NCBI GenBank assembly: GCA_964370965.1 | Contig: CAYJLW010000004.1 | Location: forward strand, 1 to 64,000 | DNA: 64,000 nucleotides | Source: CAYJLW01 sp964370965 | GTDB taxonomy: Bacteria > Actinomycetota > Acidimicrobiia > UBA2766 | Direction: 5' to 3' | Part shown: piece after piece, positions 1 through 8,505 of the stretch | Layout: every line of letters starts with the position of its first letter | Position numbering within the stretch: the first letter of the stretch is position 1 | Translations under genes and position numbers: made by a program | Notes under the pieces: model-generated | The model's input: only the letters and a program-made list of their open reading frames with translations | Databases searched by the model: none | What the model was told of the DNA's origin: nothing

Positions 1-250
1 CGGTGAGGGTGTTGAGGTCGGTGCGGATGGTGTGGACTTCGCCGGTGAGGGTGTTGAGGTCGGTGCCGACCAGGCTGACGTCGTCGCGTGCGGAGGCGAT
101 GTCGCTCCGGACGGCACCCACGTCCTCGCTCGTCGCCGGGACGGGGTCGTCGCTACGGGGGAGTCTGTCCATGAGCAGCGTGGCGGCCTCGGCGCCGAGC
201 GTGTCGTTCAACGCCGACCGCAGGTGATGGCGGTCCTGTTCCTCTGACAT
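1..250 (-). CDS. Coiled-coil protein, N-terminal part, cut by window edge
   Basis: The minus strand reads an open frame from ATG at 250 to the window edge, beginning MSEEQDRHHLRSALND. A GGAGG sequence lies eight bases upstream of the ATG. The first 40 residues resemble small actinobacterial proteins that open with a 'LGAEAATLLMDRLP'-like segment. The rest is rich in Asp, Thr, Val and Leu in a heptad-like pattern. A 24-base sequence at 1-24 recurs at 43-66, giving a 14-residue period (two heptads, TDLNTLTxEVHTIR). That period fits an extended coiled coil. The function is unknown and the C-terminus is not in the window. Confidence 0.6.
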   Translation of the reverse strand, partial: MSEEQDRHHLRSALNDTLGAEAATLLMDRLPRSDDPVPATSEDVGAVRSDIASARDDVSLVGTDLNTLTGEVHTIRTDLNTLT

Positions 251-366
251 CGTGGCCTCCGGGTGTGAGGGTGTCAATCCGGTGGGTCGGGGAGGTCAGG
301 GGGAAGTGGGCGGCAAGTGGGCGCCAGGCTACCGGCGGGGTGTGACAAGAACGTCGTCCGGTGGAT
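251..366. other. Intergenic spacer, nothing recognised
   Basis: This 116-base spacer separates the coiled-coil gene from the HMA-domain gene. I see no ORF, clear hairpin or operator in it beyond the ribosome binding site of the left gene. Confidence 0.4.
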
Positions 367-567
367 TCAGCCCGCCACGTCGTAGCCGGCTTCGTCGATG
401 GCGGAGCGCATGTCGGCGTCAGAGGCGGTGCCGGTCACGGTGACGCGCTTCGCAGCCACGTCCACATCAGCTGCTTCGACGTCCGGTAGCTTGAGGAGTT
501 CCGTGGTGATGGCGTGCTTGCAGTGCTCGCAACTCACGCCCGGAACGGAGAACACGGTGGTCGTCAT
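367..567 (-). CDS. Heavy-metal-associated (HMA) domain protein, CopZ-like
   Basis: This 66-residue protein is a single ferredoxin-like HMA domain. The metal-binding loop GVSCEHCKHAI carries the CxxC pair at residues 13 and 16. It likely binds Cu(I), or another soft metal, in the cytoplasm as a chaperone. No copper ATPase or CsoR-type regulator is adjacent, so its partner is not visible. The start is an ATG with a -10-like TATCCA six bases upstream on the minus strand, so the mRNA may be leaderless. It is divergent from the AI-2E permease with only 30 bases between starts. Family assignment is firm; metal specificity is inferred. Confidence 0.85.
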   Translation of the reverse strand: MTTTVFSVPGVSCEHCKHAITTELLKLPDVEAADVDVAAKRVTVTGTASDADMRSAIDEAGYDVAG

Positions 568-597
568 GCGTCATGGATACCACACGGCGGAGTCGGG

Positions 598-1713
598 ATG
601 ACCCACCCCGTGCGCCTCGGCCGCCGGAACCGGTGGGCATGGCTGGATGATCTCGGCCGCCAGGCCTGGGCGGGCATCGGCGTTGCCCTCCTGTGCGTTT
701 CCGTGGCCTGGGCTCTGGGGCGCATCGGCTGGTACCTCTACCCGATCGTCTTCGGTGCCGTGTTCGGCGTGCTCGCGTCCCCGGTAGTGGGGTGGCTCGA
801 GCGCCGGGGAGTGTCCCGGGCCGCTGGCACACCGATCGTGTTCGTGGTCCTCGTCGCGGCCGTCGTGGGCCTCATCTGGATGATCGTCCCCCCCTTCGTG
901 GCGCAGGCGTCCAGATTCGTGGGCGACCTGCCCGAGGTCCTGAATCGTGTCGCCGCGGACGCGGCGGCATTCGAACGGCGCATTGCCGCCACCAACCCTG
1001 AGGCGGCGCGGGTCGTGGCCTCCTTCGGGGACGGCCTGCGGGAGCGGGCCATCGACATGGCGGACGGCCTGTCCGGCACCCTCCTCGGCATCGTGGGAAC
1101 GGCCATGACCCTCTCCGCCGCCGGAATCGTGGGAGCGGTGCTCGCCTTTCTCACGGTGAAGGACCTCCCCCGCTACACCCTGCTCACGTCGGAGTGGATG
1201 CGCCGGCCTGCGAACCGTCGCCTCGCCGGGGCTCTCCGCCAGATGAAGACGACGGGGACGTCGTTCGTGCGGGGCCAAGTCATGCTCTCGACGCTCGGGG
1301 CCACACTGAACGGGTTCGCCTACGCGCTCCTGGGGGTGCCGTTCTTCCTGCCCCTCGCCGGTCTTGCCTGGATCGGGAAGTTCATCCCCACGGTGGGGCC
1401 GATCCTGGCCGGGGTGCCCGCCGTGCTGCTCGCCTACGCCGAGGGTGGCTTGCCCCTGGCTCTGGGCACGTTCGTCGCCATCATGGCCATCGAAGAACTC
1501 GAGTCCTTCGTCCTCGTGCCCATCATCGTGGGGAAGGCGGTGGAGCTGCCGGGCATCACCGTGATCCTCACCCTCACAGTGGCAGGGGCGACTCTCGGGG
1601 CGGCCGGCCTGATTGTCGCCGTGCCCACCGTGGCGCTCGTGCGCGACGGATTGCGCTGGTTCTTCCTCACCGAGGCCGAAGTGGAGATGGAGTACCACGC
1701 GCTCACGGCCTGA
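598..1713 (+). CDS. AI-2E family (PerM-type) membrane transporter
   Basis: This 371-residue integral membrane protein has an N-terminal pair of hydrophobic segments, a central extramembrane region and about four C-terminal helices. That is the layout of the AI-2E/PerM (UPF0118) family. The segment around GKFIPTVGPILAGVPA is the typical conserved loop. The frame is open from 514, but the ATG at 598 starts exactly at the charged N-terminus expected for the family and follows a GGAG-like site. Members export autoinducer-2 or act as Na+/H+ antiporters; the substrate here is unknown. A GC-rich hairpin directly after the stop may end transcription. Confidence 0.85.
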   Translation: MTHPVRLGRRNRWAWLDDLGRQAWAGIGVALLCVSVAWALGRIGWYLYPIVFGAVFGVLASPVVGWLERRGVSRAAGTPIVFVVLVAAVVGLIWMIVPPFVAQASRFVGDLPEVLNRVAADAAAFERRIAATNPEAARVVASFGDGLRERAIDMADGLSGTLLGIVGTAMTLSAAGIVGAVLAFLTVKDLPRYTLLTSEWMRRPANRRLAGALRQMKTTGTSFVRGQVMLSTLGATLNGFAYALLGVPFFLPLAGLAWIGKFIPTVGPILAGVPAVLLAYAEGGLPLALGTFVAIMAIEELESFVLVPIIVGKAVELPGITVILTLTVAGATLGAAGLIVAVPTVALVRDGLRWFFLTEAEVEMEYHALTA

Positions 1714-1730
1714 GGGCCCCGCCGGGGCCC
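1714..1730 (+). terminator. GC-rich hairpin after AI-2E transporter gene
   Basis: GGGCCCC and GGGGCCC form a perfect 7-bp inverted repeat with a 3-base loop, directly after the TGA at 1711-1713. There is no T tract. In high-GC actinobacteria such U-less hairpins are plausible terminators, and the converging gene ends at 1752. Confidence 0.45.
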
Positions 1731-1751
1731 CCGAACGGGACTAGCAGAGGA

Positions 1752-4508
1752 CTAGCCGTTGTCCGTGATCGTCCAGGTGAGCGTGTAGTTCTTCCAGGGG
1801 AAGTTGCCGGTCAGCCAGGTGGACGATGCCGTGGCGCCCGTCGCGCCGGACGGCTGCACGTTGCCGAAGAAGACGACCGTGGTTTGGCTGAAGTTCGCTC
1901 CCGGGTCGGAGACTCCTACGGTGCCGAAGTAGATCGGGAAGATCCAGAAGCGACCCACCCCGAGCGTGATCGTGGCGTCGCCGCCGTTCGCCCCGGGGAT
2001 GGCCCCTGAACCTGTCACGGAGGCGACGCCACGCTCGTCGCGAGTGACGGCGAGGTTCCCTGACGTGATCGTGCCGCTGATCGTGTGGTTCAGGGCGCCG
2101 ACGTGTACGAGCACGATCGTGTCCGGGTGGGCGACGTCAGGCAGGACGTTCACCGTGGGGAGGTCGGCGGTCGTGGTGGCGCCGTCGTCGTCGGTGACGG
2201 TGAGGGTGCCGTCGTAGGTGCCGGCGGCGGGGAAGGTGTGGGGGTCCGGTTGGGCCCCGGTGAGGTCGGTGACGGCGTCGCCGTCGACGTCCCACTCGTA
2301 GGTGACGGGGTCGAAGTCCGTCGCCGCGGCAGCGTAGGTGAAAGCCGTCACGCCCGCGGTTCCGGAGCCAGGAGTGACGCCGGCGGCGATGATGACCGGT
2401 GGGGCGTTCTCCACCGTGACCGTGACGACGTCGGAGTCCATGCCGTCGGCGTCGCTCACGAAGAGGCGGACGGCGCGCGTCGCCGGACCGTTGCCGGCGG
2501 GGAACTCGAAGGTCTCGCCCGTGGCGTCGATGCTCTCGTCGTCGTCGAGGTCCCATTCGTATGTGAGGTCCTGGCCCGGGTCATTGGCCGAGGACCCGGA
2601 GCCGTCGAGCGTCACAGTGGTCCCCTCGTCAGCGGCGGTGTCGGAGCCGGCGTCGGCCGTGGGCGGGTGAGTGGCCTCCACTACGTTCACCGTGGGGAGG
2701 TCGGCGGTCGTGGTGGCGCCGTCGTCGTCGGTGACGGTGAGGGTGCCGTCGTAGGTGCCGGCGGCGGGGAAGGTGTGGGGGTCCGGTTGGGCCCCGGTGA
2801 GGTCGGTGACGGCGTCGCCGTCGACGTCCCACTCGTAGGTGACGGGGTCGAAGTCCGTCGCCGCGGCAGCGTAGGTGAAGGCCGTCACCTCTGCCACGCC
2901 GAACGTGGGCGTGACCCCGGACGAGACGATGCCGGGCGCCGCGTTCGTGACCGTGACGGTGGCAGTGTCCGAAGCGCTGCCGTCAGGATCGGTGACTGTG
3001 AGGCGCACGACGCGGGAGGCGGGGCCGTCACCGACTGGGAAGACGAAGGTCGGGCCGGCGCCGTCGACGAATCCGTCGTTGTCGAGATCCCACGCGAACT
3101 CGAGGGCCTGGCCGGTGTCGTTGGTGGAGGACGCCGTGCCGTCCAGGGTGACGGTCGTGCCCTCGACGGCATCCGTGTCCGGGCCGGCGTCCGCTGTGGG
3201 GGCCGTGCCCGGGGCGAGCGTGACCGTGACGAGGTCGTCGACGCCGTTGGCGTCCACGGGATCCACTGGCGAGGCCGTGGGGTAGGCGACAGTGCTCCCG
3301 TCGCCGGAGAGGATGCCGAAGGTGCCGTCGGGGGCGCCGCTGGTGCCGCCGCGCAACTCCGCGGGGCCGACGGGGACGACCGTGCCGTCGAACTTGCGCA
3401 CCTGGGGCTGCATGACGACGACGGTCTCGGCTGTTTGGGAGACGCCGTAGTAGCCGTTGTCGGCGATGGAGTTCACGAGCACTGTGGACACCCCGGACGT
3501 CCGGTCCACGGCGACGGTCTGGCCGGTGGTGAGATCCTGCACGAAGGACTGCTCGCCCCCGCCGTTGGCGATGCCGTTGCGGTCGCGCATGGTGAAGACG
3601 AGATAGCGGCCGTCGGGGCTCATGTCCTGGACGAGGATCTCCAGGCCCGTGGCCGTGTCGTACGGTGCCGGGATCGGGAGCTGCTGCGGCGCCCCGGCCG
3701 TGGAGGGCTTCAGCCAGAGCTGCTGGACGGCGCCGCTCACGAGGGCGTAGACGTAGCGGTTCGTCGTGGAGTCACATGCCACGCTCGTGACGCCGGCGGC
3801 GACGAGCGTGGCATCGACTCGGGCGTGGGGTTTCGTGAAGTAGTCCATTCCCGAAGGCCGCGTGTAACCGTCGTTGCGCTTCAGGGCCCCCCCGATCGGG
3901 ATCCCGCCCGAGGTCTGGTCGGGGCCGGCGACCCACATCGTGTACCGGCCGTCGGCGGCACTGAGGCAGAACGAGAGGTCGTTCGTGGCGCCGTTCGTGT
4001 ACGCGTACGTCCAGCCCCCGTACTGGTCGACCCGAGCGACGTCCACGGTGCCGTTCTGGGGGTCGCTCAGGTTCCACAGGTTCATGTACACGTAGGAGAA
4101 CGCAGCGCTGCCGATGTCGGACTGCTCCGCCCGGATGACGAAGGGGTTCGCGCCCCCGCTGGCCCCCTGTTCGCCCGCACCGATCGGGCTGGACACCTTC
4201 GAGAAGGCGTCGCCGGTCTTGTGGATGTAGAGCTTGCCCGTCCCGAAGGGCGGGTCGGAGTCGATGTTGAGGTAGCTCAGGTACTGGCCAGTCGTGCTGA
4301 GGGCGTTGGGGGTGAGGAGGCCGGTGCGGGCGAGCTGCGAGGCCAGCGTGAAGGGGGTGACGACACCGGCGGTTTCGGACTTCGGGGAGCGCCAGGACGG
4401 AGCCGAGGTCGAGTCGCCGGCCACCGGGCCGGCTGCGGGTAGGAGAGCGGCGAGAGCGCAGGCGACCGTGAGGTGGATGCTCCACCGGTGCCGGCGGGGT
4501 TCGCTCAT
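1752..4508 (-). CDS. Secreted multi-PKD-domain protein with N-terminal propeller-like region
   Basis: This 918-residue protein starts with a Sec-type signal peptide (charged MSEPRRHRWS, a hydrophobic stretch, then AGPVAGDS). Residues about 60-420 resemble a TolB/WD-like repeat region, with blocks such as SPDGRYLVFTMRDRNG. Four PKD-type beta-sandwich domains follow at about 435-790, recognisable by the YEWDVDGD and FAWDLDNDG motifs. A unique C-terminal domain of about 125 residues ends the protein. PKD domains usually mediate cell-surface adhesion or polysaccharide binding, so a surface or secreted role is likely. Two PKD domains are encoded by an identical 197-base duplication. No enzyme domain was recognised. 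The gene is monocistronic and faces the AI-2E gene. Confidence 0.8.
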   Translation of the reverse strand: MSEPRRHRWSIHLTVACALAALLPAAGPVAGDSTSAPSWRSPKSETAGVVTPFTLASQLARTGLLTPNALSTTGQYLSYLNIDSDPPFGTGKLYIHKTGDAFSKVSSPIGAGEQGASGGANPFVIRAEQSDIGSAAFSYVYMNLWNLSDPQNGTVDVARVDQYGGWTYAYTNGATNDLSFCLSAADGRYTMWVAGPDQTSGGIPIGGALKRNDGYTRPSGMDYFTKPHARVDATLVAAGVTSVACDSTTNRYVYALVSGAVQQLWLKPSTAGAPQQLPIPAPYDTATGLEILVQDMSPDGRYLVFTMRDRNGIANGGGEQSFVQDLTTGQTVAVDRTSGVSTVLVNSIADNGYYGVSQTAETVVVMQPQVRKFDGTVVPVGPAELRGGTSGAPDGTFGILSGDGSTVAYPTASPVDPVDANGVDDLVTVTLAPGTAPTADAGPDTDAVEGTTVTLDGTASSTNDTGQALEFAWDLDNDGFVDGAGPTFVFPVGDGPASRVVRLTVTDPDGSASDTATVTVTNAAPGIVSSGVTPTFGVAEVTAFTYAAAATDFDPVTYEWDVDGDAVTDLTGAQPDPHTFPAAGTYDGTLTVTDDDGATTTADLPTVNVVEATHPPTADAGSDTAADEGTTVTLDGSGSSANDPGQDLTYEWDLDDDESIDATGETFEFPAGNGPATRAVRLFVSDADGMDSDVVTVTVENAPPVIIAAGVTPGSGTAGVTAFTYAAAATDFDPVTYEWDVDGDAVTDLTGAQPDPHTFPAAGTYDGTLTVTDDDGATTTADLPTVNVLPDVAHPDTIVLVHVGALNHTISGTITSGNLAVTRDERGVASVTGSGAIPGANGGDATITLGVGRFWIFPIYFGTVGVSDPGANFSQTTVVFFGNVQPSGATGATASSTWLTGNFPWKNYTLTWTITDNG
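2146..2342 (-). repeat. Internal PKD repeat, copy A
   Basis: By eye, 197 bases are identical to 2683-2879, at an offset of 537 bases. They encode most of one PKD domain (the AAATDFDPVTYEWDVDGD region through LPTVNV). The lack of even synonymous change indicates recent duplication, gene conversion or an assembly collapse/expansion. Confidence 0.9.
2683..2879 (-). repeat. Internal PKD repeat, copy B
   Basis: Identical partner of 2146-2342. The first mismatch after the repeat is at 2343 versus 2880. The domain between the two copies has diverged normally. Confidence 0.9.
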
Positions 4509-4633
4509 CAGTCTGCCTCCAGCCTCGCTCAGTGCGCGCGCCCACAGCGCGCTCCCCTTTGTCGGGACCTTCTTCGCTCCGCGCTGGGGAGGTTCCTTGT
4601 CGCAGCGACCGATTCGTCGCTTTCTCCGGAGCT

Positions 4634-5140
4634 TCAGGTGGAGGGGCCGACTGCGGCCGTCTTGACGCGGAACTGCAGTTCCGTGCGTCCGATCGTGATG
4701 CGGTCGCCGTCGGAGAGCTCCTCGGCCCGTATGCGCCGGCCGTTCAGCCAGGTGCCATTGCGGGAGTGCAGGTCACGCAGCAGAACGGGCGCCCAGCGGG
4801 TGTCGAGGCGGCAATGCACGCGCGAGATCGCCGGGTCGGCGATGGGGAGGCCGTTGTCGCTGTCGCGACCCACCGTGACAATCCCCGTGAGCGGGTAGCG
4901 GTGCCCGGCGGCGTCCACGAGCTCTGCTTCCAGGCCGGGTTGGAGCGATCGGGGGGCGGGCGACTCGGCGCCGCAGGCGCCGCAGAACGGGGCGAGGGCG
5001 TCCAGGGGTACCCCGCAGGCGGGGCAGGTCGTCACTCCGGGGGGGGACGCCGTCGTGAGACGGGCGCCGCAGCGGCCACAGAACGTCGTCCCGGGCGGAT
5101 TCGGGGCCGTGCAGGCGGCGCAGATGTCATTCGACGCCAT
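4634..5140 (-). CDS. Zinc-ribbon plus FHA domain protein
   Basis: This 168-residue cytoplasmic protein begins MASNDICAACTAPNPPG. Two CxxC...CxxC zinc ribbons occupy about residues 6-65. A forkhead-associated domain follows at about 85-160, with the phosphothreonine-binding motifs GRDSDNGLPI, SRVHCRL and LHSRNGTWLNG. FHA domains read phosphothreonine marks made by Ser/Thr kinases, so this is a likely signalling adaptor. The frame is open to 5269, but the ATG at 5140 has a strong GGGGAGG site and starts at the first zinc ribbon. It overlaps the 3' end of the TetR gene by 14 bases and is probably co-transcribed with it. No kinase gene lies beside it. Confidence 0.85.
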   Translation of the reverse strand: MASNDICAACTAPNPPGTTFCGRCGARLTTASPPGVTTCPACGVPLDALAPFCGACGAESPAPRSLQPGLEAELVDAAGHRYPLTGIVTVGRDSDNGLPIADPAISRVHCRLDTRWAPVLLRDLHSRNGTWLNGRRIRAEELSDGDRITIGRTELQFRVKTAAVGPST

Positions 5141-5777
5141 GATCCTCCCCGGGTCGCAGTGCCCGCACGGCGGCATCCACGACCTCGGTGACGTACGTGG
5201 CCGTGTCGGCATCCGGTATCTCGGCGCCCTCGAAGATGGCTGTGTACAGGTCGTACATGGCGACGCCACCGATGAACTGGCGCACGAAGACGCGCGTGTT
5301 GCACCGGCGGATCTCGCCGGCGTCGATGAAGGCGTCGATGCGGGCGGCGAAGTGCTCCTGGAGGTTGTCGATGACCCCCGTGACGCGGCGGTCGCCCTCG
5401 AGGAGGCGATTCTCCGCCACGATGAGCTGGAACACCTCGCGGTTGCGGCGGATGATCTCGACCGTCGTGTACGCGGCCGCCTCGAGGGTCTCGCGGAGCT
5501 TGAGGCCCTCGAGGGCGGGGGCGCCGAACTGGAGGTAGGGGCGCAGGTAGTCGAGTCCCTCCTCGATCACGGCGTCGAAGAGATCGCGTTTGGAGGGGAA
5601 GTAGCGGTACACGAGGGCGTCCGACACGCCCCCCGCCCTTGCGATCTGGCGTGTCGTCGTGGCGTGGTAGCCGTGCTCGAGGAACAGGCGACGGGCGGCG
5701 GCCAGGATGCTCTGACGTCGACGGGCCCCGTCGCGGAACGGGACGGCGGCCTCGCTGGCGGATGGAGTGGTGTGCAT
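5127..5777 (-). CDS. TetR family transcriptional regulator
   Basis: The 216-residue protein has a TetR-type N-terminal helix-turn-helix at about 17-65 (ILAAARRLFLEHGYHATTT, then VSDALVYRYFPSKRDLFD). A helical ligand-binding and dimerisation domain follows. It should be a ligand-responsive repressor. It is divergent from the adenylate cyclase gene across a 74-base spacer and co-oriented with the overlapping FHA gene, so it may control itself, the FHA gene and the cyclase. I could not pick out a clear palindromic operator. The ligand is unknown. Confidence 0.88.
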   Translation of the reverse strand: MHTTPSASEAAVPFRDGARRRQSILAAARRLFLEHGYHATTTRQIARAGGVSDALVYRYFPSKRDLFDAVIEEGLDYLRPYLQFGAPALEGLKLRETLEAAAYTTVEIIRRNREVFQLIVAENRLLEGDRRVTGVIDNLQEHFAARIDAFIDAGEIRRCNTRVFVRQFIGGVAMYDLYTAIFEGAEIPDADTATYVTEVVDAAVRALRPGEDHGVE

Positions 5778-5851
5778 GTTCTCCCGGAGGTCATGTTAGA
5801 GCGAGGTGCTCCGAGCGCCGCGCACTCCGCCGCCGGTGGCCGTGAGGGACA

Positions 5852-7474
5852 ATGGGGGTCATGACGCACCACAAACGGCTCCCCCCCGACGTCTCGCGTC
5901 TGCGTCGCACGCTCATCGTGGGCGCCCTGGAGGCGAATCTTCTCGGCCAGGTCGTCGTGGCCGCGTTCTTTCTCGTCTTCCAGGCCGAGAAGCTCCCCCT
6001 GGTCACCCGACGCGCCCTGCTGCTCTTCACGATCGTCATGGTCGTGGCCCTGCTCGTGGGCCTGCGCGTCGTGTACATGATCCTTCTCCGGCCCCTGTTG
6101 CGCTGGCTGGCGCAATCCGACGGGAGCGAACCGGCACCGGAGAGATACCGCATCGGTGTCGTCCTGCAGCCCATCGGCACGGCCATCCTGGCGTTCAGCG
6201 GATGGGCTCTGGGAGGTCTCGGGTTCGGCCTCGTCACGGCCTTCGTCGCCAGCGAGCAGTCGCCGCGTCGTTTCGTCGCCGCGTTCGGCGGCACCTTGGT
6301 CGCCGGCCTCATCTCCTCGGGCGTCACGTACCTGCGGGTGGAGGACATCTGGCGACCGTGGCTGCCGCGCTTCTTCGCCGACACCGACCCCACGGATCTT
6401 CCTATCCCGCGGATGCGACTCCGGGGCCGCCTCAACGTGACCTACGTGCTCGCCACGGTGCTCCCGCTGCTCACCGTGGCGCTCGTGGTTTCGGTGCGCT
6501 CCCAGGTGGGTGTGAGCGCCACGAGCCTCGAGTTCCTGGTGTGGTTCCTCGTGGTCGCGGGTCTCGTGGGCGGGGCGGCCGTGGCCCGCAATGTCCGTTC
6601 CTCGATCACGCATCCGATCGAGCGACTGCAGCGGGCCATGGGGACCGTCCGGGAAGGCCAGCTCGACGTCGAGGTGCCCGTCGACCGCACCGACGAGCTC
6701 GGGGACCTCGCCAGCGGGTTCAACGAGATGGTCGAGGGCCTGCATTTCCGGGACGAGCTCAAGGACCTCCTCGACCGCCAGGTCGGCGGTGCCGTGGCCG
6801 ACCGGGCGATCGCAGAGGGCGTCCACATGGGAGGTGAGGTGCGGGGGGTGACGGCTCTCTTCATGGACCTCGCTTCCTTCACGCGTCTCGCCGAAGAGCG
6901 CCCCCCGGAGGAGGTCGCCGATCTCCTGAACACCGTCTTCAGCGTCGTCGTCCACGCCGTCGACCGCCACGAGGGCCTCGTGAACAAGTTCCAGGGGGAC
7001 GCCGCTCTGGCGGTATTCGGGGCCCCCAGCGACGACCCCGACCATGCCGTCCACGCGTTGCAGGCGGCCGAGGAGATCGCTGCCCGTCTGGAGCCCATGG
7101 ACATCGACTTCGGGGTCGGCATCTCCACGGGCGACGTCTTCGCCGGGAACGTGGGCAGCGAGAGCCGCTTTGAGTACACGGTCATCGGCAACCCGGTGAA
7201 CGAGGCCGCCCGGCTCCAGGAGCTCACGCGCGAGCGGGGGCGGCGCGTCCTGCTGTCGGGTCGGACGGCGGAGGCGGTCCGGGACATCGGGGGCCGCCAG
7301 CGGGCCTTCCTCGTTCCTCTGGATCCGGTCGTGCTGCGGGGCAAGACCGAGGAGACCGAGTTGTTCAGCCTCAGCCCGCAGGCGTGGCGGGGGGGCGCCG
7401 CGGACCTCGACGACCTCGGGGACCGCACGGACGGAGGCGGCGAGGACGTCGACCGGGACGCCGAGTCTGCCTGA
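5852..7474 (+). CDS. Membrane-anchored HAMP-adenylate cyclase (class III)
   Basis: This 540-residue protein has about six N-terminal transmembrane segments (residues 25-260), a HAMP linker (about 255-310, RSSITHPIERLQRAMG) and a C-terminal class III cyclase domain (about 330-500). Metal-binding aspartates are D339 (FMDLASF) and D383 (KFQGDAALAVFG), with K379 for purine recognition. The motif EYTVIGNPVNEAARL has Thr at 443 where class IIIa enzymes carry Asp. This is the class IIIb pattern, as in the Rv1318c-Rv1320c group of M. tuberculosis. It should make cAMP at the membrane. A second in-frame ATG at 5861 is an alternative start. The divergent TetR gene may regulate it. Confidence 0.9.
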   Translation: MGVMTHHKRLPPDVSRLRRTLIVGALEANLLGQVVVAAFFLVFQAEKLPLVTRRALLLFTIVMVVALLVGLRVVYMILLRPLLRWLAQSDGSEPAPERYRIGVVLQPIGTAILAFSGWALGGLGFGLVTAFVASEQSPRRFVAAFGGTLVAGLISSGVTYLRVEDIWRPWLPRFFADTDPTDLPIPRMRLRGRLNVTYVLATVLPLLTVALVVSVRSQVGVSATSLEFLVWFLVVAGLVGGAAVARNVRSSITHPIERLQRAMGTVREGQLDVEVPVDRTDELGDLASGFNEMVEGLHFRDELKDLLDRQVGGAVADRAIAEGVHMGGEVRGVTALFMDLASFTRLAEERPPEEVADLLNTVFSVVVHAVDRHEGLVNKFQGDAALAVFGAPSDDPDHAVHALQAAEEIAARLEPMDIDFGVGISTGDVFAGNVGSESRFEYTVIGNPVNEAARLQELTRERGRRVLLSGRTAEAVRDIGGRQRAFLVPLDPVVLRGKTEETELFSLSPQAWRGGAADLDDLGDRTDGGGEDVDRDAESA

Positions 7475-7522
7475 GGGTCCGCATGTGCGGGCGACGACGA
7501 CGCGGCCCCGGCGCCGCCGCCG

Positions 7523-8371
7523 CTACCGGGACGGTTGCAGGGACAGGAGCCTGAAAGTGGCCACCTCCCGGTAGGAGGTCCTCCGGAAGGGGATCGACGA
7601 CGGCGCGGACAGCCTGCTCTCGGTCACCTCTTTCAGGACGATTCCGTTGGCGCGCGAGATCCAGAGGTCGCGGGCGACCCAGCCCCGCAGGTCGCCGCCC
7701 GGCCGGATGCGGAGGCGGATGCGGGCGGCGGGGATCGCCAACTCCTCCACGGTGACCTCGTCGTCACTGCCGCCGCTCTCGACCGCCACGGTGGCGCCGC
7801 CGCTGCAGCGCACCGTGGTGAGGCCGAGGGTGAGGTCGGCTCCCATGATCGGGACCGGGGGGCAGGAGGCGGCGAAGGCGAAGCCCCCGCCCAGGAAGTC
7901 GACGTCGGCGCCGGCCCCGGCGAAATCGAGGCGGCCGGGGGACGGGGCACAGAGGGTGAGACGCGTGCTGTGCTCCCGGAAGACCAGGCGCGTGTCGTCC
8001 CGGCAGCCTGCGGCGACGCCGGTCACCACCGTCACCGGTGTCCGCGGGGGGTACTGACGGGAGGATCCCGGGATGTTGGCGCTCTCGTGTCCGGTCGTGG
8101 CGTAGACGTAGACGCCGGGTGAGGGTTCGAGAGACGGCAGGATCGACACCGACGACGTGCCCACGCCGACGCCGCCCGCTGCCGTCGGCGACGGTGCCGG
8201 TGCGTCCGGGCGGGAGCGGGACCGGTAGCGCGTCACGGCCTCGTCGACGTCCACCACGGACACCCGGCCCGCGACCAGGAACGACACGGTGGCGAGCACG
8301 GCCAGGGCGACGCAGCCGGCGACGACGACGAGCAGGCGGCGGCGCGGACGTCCGGGGCTTGTGGTATCCAC
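7523..8371 (-). CDS. Membrane-anchored extracytoplasmic protein, unknown function
   Basis: The 282-residue protein has a short Arg-rich N-terminus, one transmembrane helix (residues 12-34, RLLVVVAGCVALAVLATVSF) and a long non-cytoplasmic part. Residues 50-75 form a Pro/Ala/Gly linker. The rest looks beta-rich, with four cysteines around CRDDT, LCAPS, SCPPV and VRCSG that could form two disulfides. I recognise no named family. The GTG start is preceded by CAGAAT with six bases between, a leaderless promoter arrangement also seen at 34813-34827. It is divergent from the SDR gene. Confidence 0.7.
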   Translation of the reverse strand: MDTTSPGRPRRRLLVVVAGCVALAVLATVSFLVAGRVSVVDVDEAVTRYRSRSRPDAPAPSPTAAGGVGVGTSSVSILPSLEPSPGVYVYATTGHESANIPGSSRQYPPRTPVTVVTGVAAGCRDDTRLVFREHSTRLTLCAPSPGRLDFAGAGADVDFLGGGFAFAASCPPVPIMGADLTLGLTTVRCSGGATVAVESGGSDDEVTVEELAIPAARIRLRIRPGGDLRGWVARDLWISRANGIVLKEVTESRLSAPSSIPFRRTSYREVATFRLLSLQPSR

Positions 8372-8505
8372 GGGAGGATTCTGCCCGCGCCGGCGCAGGG
8401 GTGTGGACGGCGTGGATGCGCTTGCACCGGATGTGGGTGCCGCGACGGACGTGTACGACGTTGCACGCGCAGTGGGACGACACAGTGGGACGAATGGAGG
8501 AACGC

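Noticed and set aside
2085..4442. 785-residue plus-strand ORF opposite the PKD protein
   Set aside because: It is a Gly/Val/Arg/Glu-rich shadow frame of the PKD gene with repeats mirrored from it.
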